Shown here: piece after piece, positions 44,229-52,408 of the stretch
Position numbering within the stretch: the first letter of the stretch is position 1
Layout of the letters: each line of letters opens with the position of its first letter
DNA from: Mesorhizobium_B sp963522145
Lineage (GTDB): Bacteria; Pseudomonadota; Alphaproteobacteria; Rhizobiales; Rhizobiaceae
Length of the DNA: 64,000 nucleotides
NCBI GenBank assembly: GCA_963522145.1
Contig: CAUQXI010000003.1
Location: 194,633-258,632 of the forward strand
Direction of reading: 5' to 3'
Notes under the pieces: generated by a model
The model's database searches: none
What the model was told of the DNA's origin: nothing
The model's input: the letters and a program-made list of their open reading frames with translations, nothing else
Translations under genes and position numbers: made by a program

Positions 44229-44243
44229 AAAAGGCAGCTATGC

Positions 44244-44450
44244 TCAAGCCTCGAGATACTCGACCCGACTTTCCGCTAGGGGAAGGGGGAGACCATCTTC
44301 CAGTAACCCGTCGAGATGGAAGCGGATGGCCTCCCTGATCTCATGTTCGATCTTCTGGGCTGACTCGGCCGTGGCGATGCAGCCCGGTAGATCCGGCACA
44401 TAGGCCGAATAATTGTTGCCTGCCTTCTCAATCACCACCGCATAGCGCAT
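44244..44450 (-). CDS. hicB: HicB-family antitoxin
   Basis: The 68-residue protein is a compact HicB: MRYAVVIEKAGNNYSAYVPDLPGCIATAES is the typical RNase-H-like partial fold that blocks the toxin. No DNA-binding helix-turn-helix or ribbon-helix-helix tail is present, as in short HicB proteins. It starts one base after the hicA stop, so the toxin is made first from a shared message. Confidence 0.9.
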   Translation of the reverse strand: MRYAVVIEKAGNNYSAYVPDLPGCIATAESAQKIEHEIREAIRFHLDGLLEDGLPLPLAESRVEYLEA

Positions 44451-44451
44451 C

Positions 44452-44655
44452 TCAAACCTCCTTGAGCCCCGCTTGCTTGAGGATGCTGTTCAGCGTTCCT
44501 GGAGCAAGCTGGTCGGACGGCTTGCCGGCCACGGTGACGCGGCCGGCTTTGCCTGGATGCTTATACTGGCGATGGCTGCCCCTTGTTGCAACCAGCACCC
44601 ATCCACTGGCTTCCAGAACGCGAAGGACCTCGCGAACTGTCAGCCGGGGCGGCAC
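44452..44655 (-). CDS. hicA: HicA-family mRNA interferase toxin
   Basis: The 67-residue protein has the double-stranded-RNA-binding-like HicA fold with the catalytic histidine in TRGSHRQYKHP and the LAPGTLNSILKQAGL tail. HicA toxins cleave mRNA. The apparent start is a GTG at 44655 three bases after the nrdJ stop, with no strong ribosome site, so expression may depend on read-through from nrdJ or on a promoter inside its 3' end. Confidence 0.9.
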   Translation of the reverse strand: MPPRLTVREVLRVLEASGWVLVATRGSHRQYKHPGKAGRVTVAGKPSDQLAPGTLNSILKQAGLKEV

Positions 44656-44658
44656 AGG

Positions 44659-47600
44659 TCACGAGCACCCGCTCGTGCTGCCGCAGGTGTCGCACTTCTC
44701 GCAGGTGCCGTTCCGCACCATGGTGAAGTTGTGGCATTCCAGGCACTCGTTGCCGGTATAGCCCTGCATCACCGCCTGGGCGCGGCGCTCGGCCGACTTC
44801 GTCCTCGCATCCTTTGCCTCGGCCGCCGCGGTGTCGGTGAAGAGGGTGGTGGATACGGATTCCACGGCCTCGTCATCCTCGGCTTCCTCCACCAGCTCCT
44901 TCTGGCGCTCCTCGTAGTCGCGGCGGTAAGAGGTGATGGTGTCCTCCTTCACCGCGAGCGCGCCGGCTACCCCGCCCATGGGACGGACGTTGGAGTTGGC
45001 GAAGACGCCGCCTGAAGCCTGTGCGCGAGCAGGAGCAGCACCCCCTGACGCCGTGCCGCCGAGGCTTCCCTTGGGCTCCGCCGCACGGCCAGTGATCACC
45101 TTGAGCGATGCGCCGCGGGTGAGGCCGCTCGACACGGGCTGCGCCCGGCCTTCCGCGATGCCGCGGCCGAGCGAGGTGTTGTCGAAGTCGCTCGTGTCGA
45201 CATGGGCAAGATCGTTGCGGCCGGCATAAGACACGGCGAGTTCGCGGAACACATAGTCGAGGATCGAGGTCGCGTTCTTGATCGCGTCATTGCCCATCAC
45301 CATGCCGGCGGGCTCGAACTTGGTGAAGGTGAAGGCCTCTACATACTCTTCGAGCGGCACGCCATATTGCAGCCCGAGCGAGATCGCGATGGCGAAATTG
45401 TTCATCATCGCGCGGAAGGCGGCGCCCTCCTTATGCATGTCGATGAAGATCTCTCCCAACCGTCCGTCATCGAACTCGCCGGTGCGCAAGTAAACCTTGT
45501 GCCCGCCGACCACGGCCTTCTGGGTATAGCCTTTGCGCCGGTTCGGCAGCTTCTCGCGGTCGCGCACCACGCGCTCCACGATGCGCTCGACGATCTTTTC
45601 CGTGACCTGCACAGCTTGGCTGACGGCCGGCGCGGCAATCAGCGCCTCGACGGCATCCTCCTCGTCCTCCTCGTCATCCCCGATCAGCGAGGCATTGAGC
45701 GGCTGGGACAGTTTCGAGCCGTCGCGGTAGAGCGCGTTGGCCTTCAGCGCCAGCTTCCAGGACAGGTGATAGGCTGCGGTGCAATCCTCCACGGTCGCGT
45801 CGTTGGGCATGTTGATGGTTTTGGAGATCGCGCCCGAGATGAAGGGCTGGGCCGCCGCCATCATGCGGATGTGCGACTCGGCGGAGAGGTAGCGCTTGCC
45901 GATCCGCCCGCATGGGTTGGCGCAGTCGAAGACGGGAAGGTGCTCGTCCTTCAGGAAGGGCGCGCCTTCCAGCGTCATCGCCCCGCAGACATGGATGTTC
46001 GCGGCCTCGACGTCCTTCTTCGAGAAGCCCAGCGCAGGCAGCATCTCGAACGAGATGTCGTTAAGCTGCGCGTCGGAGAGGCCGAGCGTTTCCTTGCAGA
46101 ACTCCTCGCCCAAGGTCCATTTGTTGAAGATGAACTTGATGTCGAAGGCCGACTTGGCCGCGGCGTTGAGGACGGCGATCTTCTCGTCGGTGAAGCCGCG
46201 CGCACGCAGCGAGCCGGGATTGATGCCGGGCGCCTGGTTCAGGTTGCCGTGGCCCACCGCATAGGCCTCGATCTCGGCGATCTGGCTTTCGGAATAGCCG
46301 AGCGTGCGCAGCGCCTCGGGCACGGCGCGATTGATGATCTTGAAATAGCCACCGCCCGCAAGCTTCTTGAACTTCACGAGCGCGAAGTCAGGCTCGATGC
46401 CGGTGGTATCGCAGTCCATGACGAGCCCGATCGTGCCCGTCGGCGCGATCACGGTGGCCTGCGCGTTGCGGTAGCCATGCTTGTTGCCAAGCTCCAGCGC
46501 CCGGTCCCAGGCAGCGCGGGCATGGGTGATCAGCGCCGGCTGCGGGCACTCCTCCGCCACCAGCGGCACGGGATTGACCGCGAGCGCCTCATAGCCGTCC
46601 GCCTCGCCATGCGCGGCGCGGCGATGGTTGCGGATGACGCGCAGCATCGACTGGGCATTCCGCTTGTAATCGGGGAACGCCCCGAGCTCGGATGCCATCT
46701 CGGCCGAGGTGGCATAGGATACGCCCGTCATGATCGCGGTGAGCGCGCCGGCGATGGCGCGGCCCTCCGTCGAGTCGTACGGGATGCCCGAGGTCATCAG
46801 CAATCCGCCGATATTGGCGTAGCCGAGGCCAAGCGTGCGATATTCATAGGACTGCCGCGCGATCTCACGCGACGGGAACTGCGCCATCATGACGGAGATC
46901 TCGAGCACCATCGTCCACAGCCGAACCGTGTGCTCGAAGGCCGCGATGTCGATCTCGCCGTCCACCTTGCGATAGGGCAGGAGGTTGACGGAGGCGAGGT
47001 TGCAGGCCGTGTCGTCCAGGAACATGTATTCCGAGCACGGGTTCGAGGCGCGGATGGCACCCGCGCTTGTGCAGGTGTGCCAGTCGTTCATCGTGGTGTT
47101 GAAGTGCAGCCCCGGATCGGCCGAGGCCCAGGCGGCATAACCGATCTTCTCCCACAGATCGCGCGCCTTGAGGGTCTTGTGGACCTTGCCGTCCGTGCGG
47201 CGGATCAGGTTCCACTCGGCATCGTCCTCCACCGCGCGCAGAAAGTCGTCGCGCAGCGAAACCGAGTTGTTCGAGTTCTGGCCCGACACGGTGAGATAGG
47301 CTTCTGAATCCCAGTCCGTGTCATAGGTCTTGAACTCGATGGACGTGTAGCCCTGGCGGGCGAACTGGATTACCCGCTTGACGTAGTTCTCCGGCACCGC
47401 GTTCTTCTTGGCATCCTTGATGGCGCGCTTGAGGGCGGGGTTCTTCGCGGGATCGAAGCAATCGCCGCCATCGCCCTCGCAGTTGAGGCAGGCCTTCATG
47501 ACGGCCGTCATGTGGCTCTTGACGATCTTGGAGCCAGTGACGAGCGAGGCCACCTTCTGCTCCTCGTTCACCTTCCAGTCGATGTAAGCCTCGATGTCCG

Positions 47601-48462
47601 GATGGTCGACATCCACAACCACCATCTTGGCCGCGCGCCGGGTCGTGCCGCCCGACTTGATGGCGCCCGCCGCGCGGTCGCCGATCTTGAGGAACGACAT
47701 CAGCCCCGACGACTTGCCGCCGCCCGACAGGCGCTCGCCCTCGCCGCGAAGCTGGGAGAAGTTGGAGCCGGTGCCCGAGCCGTATTTGAACAAGCGCGCC
47801 TCGCGCACCCACAGATCCATGATGCCGCCTTCATTGACGAGATCGTCGGCGACGGACTGGATGAAGCAGGCATGGGGCTGCGGGTGCTCATAGGCCGATT
47901 TGGAGGCTGTCAGCTTGCCCGTGAAGGGATCGACATAGAAATGGCCCTGGCCGGGGCCGTCGATGCCATAGGCCCAGTGAAGGCCGGTGTTGAACCATTG
48001 CGGGCTGTTGGGCGCGACGCGCTGGGTGGCGAGCATGAAGCACAGCTCATCCATGAAGGCGCGCGCATCCTCCTCCGTTTCGAAGTAGCCGCCCTTCCAA
48101 CCCCAATAGGTCCAGGTGCCGGCAAGCCGGTCGAACACCTGCCGCGCGTCGCGCTCCGAGCCGTAGCGCTCCTCGGCGGGGAGCTCCGCCAATGCGGCCT
48201 CGTCGGCCACCGAACGCCACAGGAAGGAAGGAACGGAGTTCTCCTCCACCTTCTTGAGGCGCGCGGGCACGCCGGCCTTGCGGAAATATTTCTGTGCCAG
48301 GATGTCGGCCGCGACCTGGCTGAACTGCTCGGGCACGTCGATGTCGGCAAGACGGAAGACGATCGAGCCATCCGGGTTCTTGATCTCGCTGACCGCCTTG
48401 CGGAACGGAACCTCGGCATAGGCAGACTGGCCGTCCGTGGTGAAGTGGCGCTGGATGCGCAT
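44659..48462 (-). CDS. nrdJ: Adenosylcobalamin-dependent (class II) ribonucleotide reductase
   Basis: The 1267-residue enzyme reduces ribonucleotides to deoxyribonucleotides with coenzyme B12 as radical source. It shows APNSPQWFNTG and GSGTGSNFSQLRG near the N-terminus, NPCSEYMFLDDTACNLAS and PTGTIGLVMDCDTTGIEPDF in the barrel, an acidic insertion (DDEEDEEDAVE, about residue 925) and a C-terminal zinc-ribbon-like cysteine cluster (CLECHNF, CEKCDTC, GCS) that supplies reducing equivalents. The length fits the long alphaproteobacterial NrdJ. It is preceded by candidate NrdR boxes and followed directly by hicA. Confidence 0.96.
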   Translation of the reverse strand: MRIQRHFTTDGQSAYAEVPFRKAVSEIKNPDGSIVFRLADIDVPEQFSQVAADILAQKYFRKAGVPARLKKVEENSVPSFLWRSVADEAALAELPAEERYGSERDARQVFDRLAGTWTYWGWKGGYFETEEDARAFMDELCFMLATQRVAPNSPQWFNTGLHWAYGIDGPGQGHFYVDPFTGKLTASKSAYEHPQPHACFIQSVADDLVNEGGIMDLWVREARLFKYGSGTGSNFSQLRGEGERLSGGGKSSGLMSFLKIGDRAAGAIKSGGTTRRAAKMVVVDVDHPDIEAYIDWKVNEEQKVASLVTGSKIVKSHMTAVMKACLNCEGDGGDCFDPAKNPALKRAIKDAKKNAVPENYVKRVIQFARQGYTSIEFKTYDTDWDSEAYLTVSGQNSNNSVSLRDDFLRAVEDDAEWNLIRRTDGKVHKTLKARDLWEKIGYAAWASADPGLHFNTTMNDWHTCTSAGAIRASNPCSEYMFLDDTACNLASVNLLPYRKVDGEIDIAAFEHTVRLWTMVLEISVMMAQFPSREIARQSYEYRTLGLGYANIGGLLMTSGIPYDSTEGRAIAGALTAIMTGVSYATSAEMASELGAFPDYKRNAQSMLRVIRNHRRAAHGEADGYEALAVNPVPLVAEECPQPALITHARAAWDRALELGNKHGYRNAQATVIAPTGTIGLVMDCDTTGIEPDFALVKFKKLAGGGYFKIINRAVPEALRTLGYSESQIAEIEAYAVGHGNLNQAPGINPGSLRARGFTDEKIAVLNAAAKSAFDIKFIFNKWTLGEEFCKETLGLSDAQLNDISFEMLPALGFSKKDVEAANIHVCGAMTLEGAPFLKDEHLPVFDCANPCGRIGKRYLSAESHIRMMAAAQPFISGAISKTINMPNDATVEDCTAAYHLSWKLALKANALYRDGSKLSQPLNASLIGDDEEDEEDAVEALIAAPAVSQAVQVTEKIVERIVERVVRDREKLPNRRKGYTQKAVVGGHKVYLRTGEFDDGRLGEIFIDMHKEGAAFRAMMNNFAIAISLGLQYGVPLEEYVEAFTFTKFEPAGMVMGNDAIKNATSILDYVFRELAVSYAGRNDLAHVDTSDFDNTSLGRGIAEGRAQPVSSGLTRGASLKVITGRAAEPKGSLGGTASGGAAPARAQASGGVFANSNVRPMGGVAGALAVKEDTITSYRRDYEERQKELVEEAEDDEAVESVSTTLFTDTAAAEAKDARTKSAERRAQAVMQGYTGNECLECHNFTMVRNGTCEKCDTCGSTSGCS

Positions 48463-48715
48463 GGCTGAAACCTCAGGAAGCGAGAAGGACTAGATGTTGA
48501 TCTGGCGTGAACAGGTCGTTCCGCCGGGAAGTGTGGCTCCGTCGCTGCCGCTAGACGGGCCGGAAAGAACTGACCCAACGATGCGCGAGAAGCTTTGCCG
48601 ACGCCATCGCTGATGAGCGGATGCGCCCGCTATCAACAGGTAAGAGGAAACTCTGGGATAAGGCGGCGTTTTCGTTTGCAAGGCTCATGGAAACACCGTC
48701 GCAGCGCTGGCTACG

Positions 48716-48756
48716 CTCTATGTAGTAGGAAAAAATGAACAGCGTCCTACATATAG
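48716..48756 (-). promoter_or_regulatory. Tandem candidate NrdR boxes upstream of nrdJ
   Basis: Read in the nrdJ direction, CTATATGTAG (48756-48747) matches nine of ten bases of the NrdR core CwAtATaTwG and CTACATAGAG (48725-48716) matches eight. Their centres are 31 bp apart, the about three-turn spacing typical of NrdR box pairs. The first box overlaps a TGCTATATG sequence that could be an extended -10. This suggests repression of nrdJ by NrdR, whose gene is not in the window. Confidence 0.6.
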
Positions 48757-48992
48757 CACTAACAGCCACGATGCGCCACGATTCGTTTCAGCCCGCTCCG
48801 GGTTTCTCGCTGCCGTGAACACTCCGGCACAGCTGGAACAGCCCGCTCGCAAAAGCCTTACCGCCACGTAATGCGCTTCCTGCAAGGGGAAGCTCTCTGG
48901 CGCGAAATTCGGACACAGGTTCAACCCTCGGAGAAAGTGAGCTGCGGCGAGTCCGCGGCGAGAGTCAAGCGCTCGCGCAGCGCCTGTCTCTC

Positions 48993-49007
48993 ACTACATC
49001 TTGTAGT
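48993..49007. promoter_or_regulatory. Perfect palindrome ACTACA-TCT-TGTAGT
   Basis: A 15-bp palindrome with 6-bp arms lies 530 bases upstream of nrdJ. Its CTACATCTTG core resembles the NrdR boxes nearer the gene. It could be a further NrdR site or an unrelated operator. Confidence 0.35.
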
Positions 49008-49130
49008 TGGAAGATGTGGACAAGTCCGATCGACGCGGAGCTTTTTCACGCGACGTGAATGGAGGCAGCGCCTTGTCTGGCGCTCACACTCAGGGCCGGC
49101 TCCGATAGCGTCAGCGCCGGCGGCGAGCGC

Positions 49131-49631
49131 TCAGGCGGCCAGAGAAGAAGGTCCGTTCGAGAACCGGGCGATCAGTTCCGCCAGGTCACGCTCGCGCACG
49201 CGCGCTGCTGCCTCGGCTGGCTTGAACCATGCGCGGCGGCGCTGATGCGCCTCGGGCCAGCGGGACGCCACGTCCTCCACCTGCATGGGATAAACCAGCA
49301 CCTCGCAATGAAGCACGCGGCCGCTGTTCTTCCGCTTGCGATAGAAGTAACGGCCGGCCTCCTTCGATGCGATGGCGCCGGAAAGCCCGGCTTCCTCCGA
49401 GGCCTCGCGGGCCGCTGCCTCGAACAGGGCTTCCTTGCCTTCCGGCCAGCCCTTCGGCAGTACCCAGCGGCCAGTGTCGCGGCTGGTGATCAGCATGACT
49501 TCCAGACCCGTCAACGTGTCGCGCCAGGGAAGGGCCGCGACCTGCCGCCGACGGGGACTCCCGCCCAGCAGCATCCGTATCATCTCGACTGCATCCTGCA
49601 CGATCGGCCGGCTCCAGAATTTCGGCCTCAT
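49131..49631 (-). CDS. NUDIX hydrolase
   Basis: The 166-residue protein carries the Nudix box (GWPEGKEALFEAAAREASEEAG) that binds metal and hydrolyses a nucleoside-diphosphate-linked substrate. The early WVLPKG strand and a YPMQVE segment resemble diphosphoinositol-polyphosphate-hydrolase-like proteins common in rhizobia, but the substrate is unproven. The start is an ATG at 49631. It lies downstream of gpt on the same strand with a 119-base gap. Confidence 0.9.
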   Translation of the reverse strand: MRPKFWSRPIVQDAVEMIRMLLGGSPRRRQVAALPWRDTLTGLEVMLITSRDTGRWVLPKGWPEGKEALFEAAAREASEEAGLSGAIASKEAGRYFYRKRKNSGRVLHCEVLVYPMQVEDVASRWPEAHQRRRAWFKPAEAAARVRERDLAELIARFSNGPSSLAA

Positions 49632-49750
49632 CCCTCAACCTTCTCGTCCAGCCGGAAGTCATTTGCCGGTTCACGGAAGATACGGTTAATCCTCTTTAAA
49701 TTCCATGAATAAAGAGTGAAAGGCCCTGCGGAAAAAGCCTCAGTCGAGGA

Positions 49751-50248
49751 TCAGCCGCGATGGTCGTCGGCGATAGGCTTCTGATAGGTGAAGCCCAGAT
49801 CCCAAGGGAAGTAGATCCACGTATCCTGCGACACTTCGGTGACAAAGGTGTCGACCAGCGGCCGGCCCTTGGGCTTGGCGTAAACGGTGGCGAAATGCGC
49901 CTTGGGCATCATCGCCCGGACAACCGCCGCTGTCTTGCCCGTATCGGTCAGGTCGTCCACGATCAGCACGCCTTGGCCGTCATCGGCGAGGATGGCGGGC
50001 GACACTTCCTTCAGCACCGCGAGTTCGCCCTGATCGACATAGTCGTGGTAGGAGGCGATGCAGGCCGTATCGATCAGCCGGACACCGAGCTCGCGCGAGA
50101 TGATGGCGGCCGGCACGAGCCCTCCGCGCGTGATGCAGACGATGGCGCGCCACTGCGTGCCCGAACCCGCCAGCCGCCAGGCAAGCGCTCGCGCATCGCG
50201 GTGGAACTGGTCCCAGGATACGGGAAAAGCCTTTTCGGGCAGGGACAT
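49751..50248 (-). CDS. gpt: Xanthine-guanine phosphoribosyltransferase
   Basis: Gpt salvages xanthine and guanine with PRPP. The 165-residue enzyme has the ITRGGLVPAAIISRELG loop and the PRPP motif VLIVDDLTDTG. The ATG at 50248 (MSLPEKAFPVSWDQFHRD) is the usual family start; the longer frame is a non-conserved leader. It follows the FAD oxidoreductase by 43 bases on the same strand. Confidence 0.95.
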   Translation of the reverse strand: MSLPEKAFPVSWDQFHRDARALAWRLAGSGTQWRAIVCITRGGLVPAAIISRELGVRLIDTACIASYHDYVDQGELAVLKEVSPAILADDGQGVLIVDDLTDTGKTAAVVRAMMPKAHFATVYAKPKGRPLVDTFVTEVSQDTWIYFPWDLGFTYQKPIADDHRG

Positions 50249-50291
50249 GGTTTCTCCGGGCGCAACCGCGTTGGGGAAGAAGGAAGCCGCT

Positions 50292-51563
50292 CTAGCCGGA
50301 AGCACTTTGCGCTGACAAGGGCCGGACGGCGCGGGGCGAGCGCACATGCTCCGGCCGTAGCCCCAGGCCAACGGCTCGCGCCACAAGCCGCTGCAGAAAT
50401 GGAAGGCTGGAAACGAGCCGCAAGCCGAGCGGCAGCGCGGGCGCGGTCGCCTTCGACTGCGACACAAGCGGCGCGAGCACGCGGTTCTGCACTGTCACCT
50501 GGGCGAACTGCACCGCGCGAACCGGCCACGATCGTCGCGCGGCGAGTGCAGGAAGATCCGTGTCGCGGAGGTCGCCCGCCGCGAGTTTCGCCGCAAACAA
50601 ATTCGCCGCCGCCACCGCGTCCTGCACGGCCAGATTGATCCCGACTCCGCCGATCGGCGACATGGCGTGAGCGGCATCCCCGATGCAGACGAGACCGGGC
50701 CGGTGCCAAGTCTCGAGCCGATCCACGGTGACGGAAAGGAGCTTCACCTGATCCCAGTCCTGGAGCGCCGCCACCACCGCGCTGAGGGACGGAACGATTG
50801 CCCCGACCTGTCGCCTGAACGCGTCGAGGCCAACTGCCTTGATGCGGTCGGCGCCGCCTTTTGGAATCACATGCGCGCACTGCCAGTAGTCGCCCCGATC
50901 GATCGTCACGAGCACGCCGCCTGCGCCGGCATGAAGGAGAGCTGTTTCTCGTTCAGCGCCTTCCCGCCGCAGCCGGAACCAGAGCACGTCGATCGGCGCC
51001 CCGATATCCTTCACGCGAAGCCCCGCAAGCCCGCGCAGGATCGAGCGACGCCCGTCCGCGGCGATCGTCAGCTCCGCTTTAACCGTGATCGGCCCGCTGT
51101 CATCATGCGCCTCCACGCCGATGATCCGCCCGCCCTCGGTCAAGAGCCCGGTGCCTTCGGTCTTCATCAGCAGACTGAAATCGGGGAAGGCACGCGCCTC
51201 ATCGGCAAGGAAATCCAGCAGATCCCATTGCGGCATGAAGGCGACAAACGGGCAGCGCACATCCATCCCGCGAAAATCCGCAACAGGCAGGACACGCCCG
51301 TTGAAGTCCGCGCTCAAGCGGTCGAACCGCTGGTGGGGAATGGCGAGGAAGCGGTCGATCAGACCAAGCTCGCTCATGATCTCCATCGTGGAGGGATGAA
51401 CCGTGTCGCCGCGGAAATCCCGCAAAAAGTCGGCATGCTTTTCGAGCACCACGGTGCGAATGCCGGCGCGGGCAAAAAGCAGCCCCGCCATCATCCCGGC
51501 CGGTCCTCCGCCCACGATGCAGCATTGCGCCTCGACACTGCGCGGTCGAGCATCGGAACCCAT
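50292..51563 (-). CDS. FAD-dependent aromatic-type mono-oxygenase/oxidoreductase
   Basis: The 423-residue flavoprotein belongs to the FAD_binding_3 (PheA/UbiH-like) group: CCIVGGGPAGMMAGLLFARAG binds FAD, an RGDTVHPSTMEIM segment follows, the LTIAADGRRS DG motif is present, and GDAAHAMSPIGGVGIN closes the FAD site. The substrate is unknown. The ATG at 51563 has a GGGAGG site; the longer frame is not supported. It is divergent from a methyltransferase gene. Confidence 0.9.
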   Translation of the reverse strand: MGSDARPRSVEAQCCIVGGGPAGMMAGLLFARAGIRTVVLEKHADFLRDFRGDTVHPSTMEIMSELGLIDRFLAIPHQRFDRLSADFNGRVLPVADFRGMDVRCPFVAFMPQWDLLDFLADEARAFPDFSLLMKTEGTGLLTEGGRIIGVEAHDDSGPITVKAELTIAADGRRSILRGLAGLRVKDIGAPIDVLWFRLRREGAERETALLHAGAGGVLVTIDRGDYWQCAHVIPKGGADRIKAVGLDAFRRQVGAIVPSLSAVVAALQDWDQVKLLSVTVDRLETWHRPGLVCIGDAAHAMSPIGGVGINLAVQDAVAAANLFAAKLAAGDLRDTDLPALAARRSWPVRAVQFAQVTVQNRVLAPLVSQSKATAPALPLGLRLVSSLPFLQRLVARAVGLGLRPEHVRSPRAVRPLSAQSASG

Positions 51564-51704
51564 GGCATCGCCTCCCGACAGCCTCGTCTCCGATCTAGCC
51601 TGACGCCTTTGATGCCGCCAGCGTGATCGACAAGCCGGCTGCCTGTTCTTGCTGGCAAGACTCGGCCCCGCTAGATCGTCGCCCACAACGGATCGGAGCG
51701 GCGC

Positions 51705-52406
51705 GTGGATAGCGGCGGAAGCGGGGGCATCGGCGCGGCTGCGGGAAAGGTGCGCAGCCGCAACTATGATGCGGTCGCATCTTTTTACGAACTGCTTGCG
51801 AACGCTTATTCATTCGGGCTGATCCGCCGCGCCAAGCAGGTGGAGCTTGACTATCTTCAGCCCGGGACGAGGGTGCTTTACCTCGGCGTCGGCAGCGGCG
51901 AGGAAGCCGTTGCTGCGGCACGAAAGGGTTTGCACGTCACAGCCGTCGATCTTTCTTCGGCGATGATCGGTCGACTTCGGAGGAGGCTCAGGCGCAAGAA
52001 GCTCTCGGCCGAGTTGATCTCAGGTGACGCGCTGCGCCACAAGCCAGCCGAACTCTACGACGCCGTTTGCGGCAACTACTTCTTCAACGTCTTCGGCCCT
52101 GCCGACATGCCGGTGGTTCTGCGTCACGCCGCAAGCCTCGTGCGCCCTGGCGGGTTGCTGATGATCGCGGACATGGCACCACCGCCGCGCGGGCCCCTCG
52201 GCTGGCTGTCCTGGTCCTATTTGAAGCTCGGACTGTCGTTTTTCTGGCTTCTGCGGCTGGCCTCGCAGCATCCGATCTACGACTATGTGGCGGCGGGCGA
52301 GACGGAAGGCCTGCTGTTCGAGCATCTGCATGATTTCGGGCCGCCCGGCGGGCGGATGCCGCTCTACCGCACGGTGATCCTGCGCCGCCCGATTCAAGCA
52401 GCCTGA
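51705..52406 (+). CDS. SAM-dependent methyltransferase
   Basis: The 233-residue protein is a class I methyltransferase with motif I VLYLGVGSGEEAVAAA, the acidic TAVDLS loop and an LVRPGGLLMIADM post-motif. A hydrophobic helix (about 165-188) near the C-terminus suggests a membrane-associated substrate. The start is a GTG at 51705. The DUF2156 gene begins three bases after its stop, so the two act in one transcript and perhaps one pathway. Confidence 0.87.
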   Translation: MDSGGSGGIGAAAGKVRSRNYDAVASFYELLANAYSFGLIRRAKQVELDYLQPGTRVLYLGVGSGEEAVAAARKGLHVTAVDLSSAMIGRLRRRLRRKKLSAELISGDALRHKPAELYDAVCGNYFFNVFGPADMPVVLRHAASLVRPGGLLMIADMAPPPRGPLGWLSWSYLKLGLSFFWLLRLASQHPIYDYVAAGETEGLLFEHLHDFGPPGGRMPLYRTVILRRPIQAA

Positions 52407-52408
52407 CG

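Larger units (their letters stand above)
48463..49130. other. Long intergenic region upstream of nrdJ
   Basis: This 668-base region lies between the NUDIX gene and nrdJ, both on the minus strand. It contains two candidate NrdR sites (48716-48725 and 48747-48756) and a 15-bp palindrome (48993-49007). I looked for a cobalamin riboswitch and saw no B12 box. No convincing gene is present, so the nrdJ leader is probably more than 200 bases long. Confidence 0.6.

Noticed and set aside
45202..47307. A 701-codon open frame on the plus strand opposite nrdJ
   Set aside because: It lies wholly antisense to the well-supported nrdJ gene and shows no known motif. High-GC genes often leave long open antisense frames.
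48463..48760. A cobalamin riboswitch was looked for in the nrdJ leader
   Set aside because: No B12 box or the usual conserved stem elements could be seen; NrdR-type sites explain regulation better.
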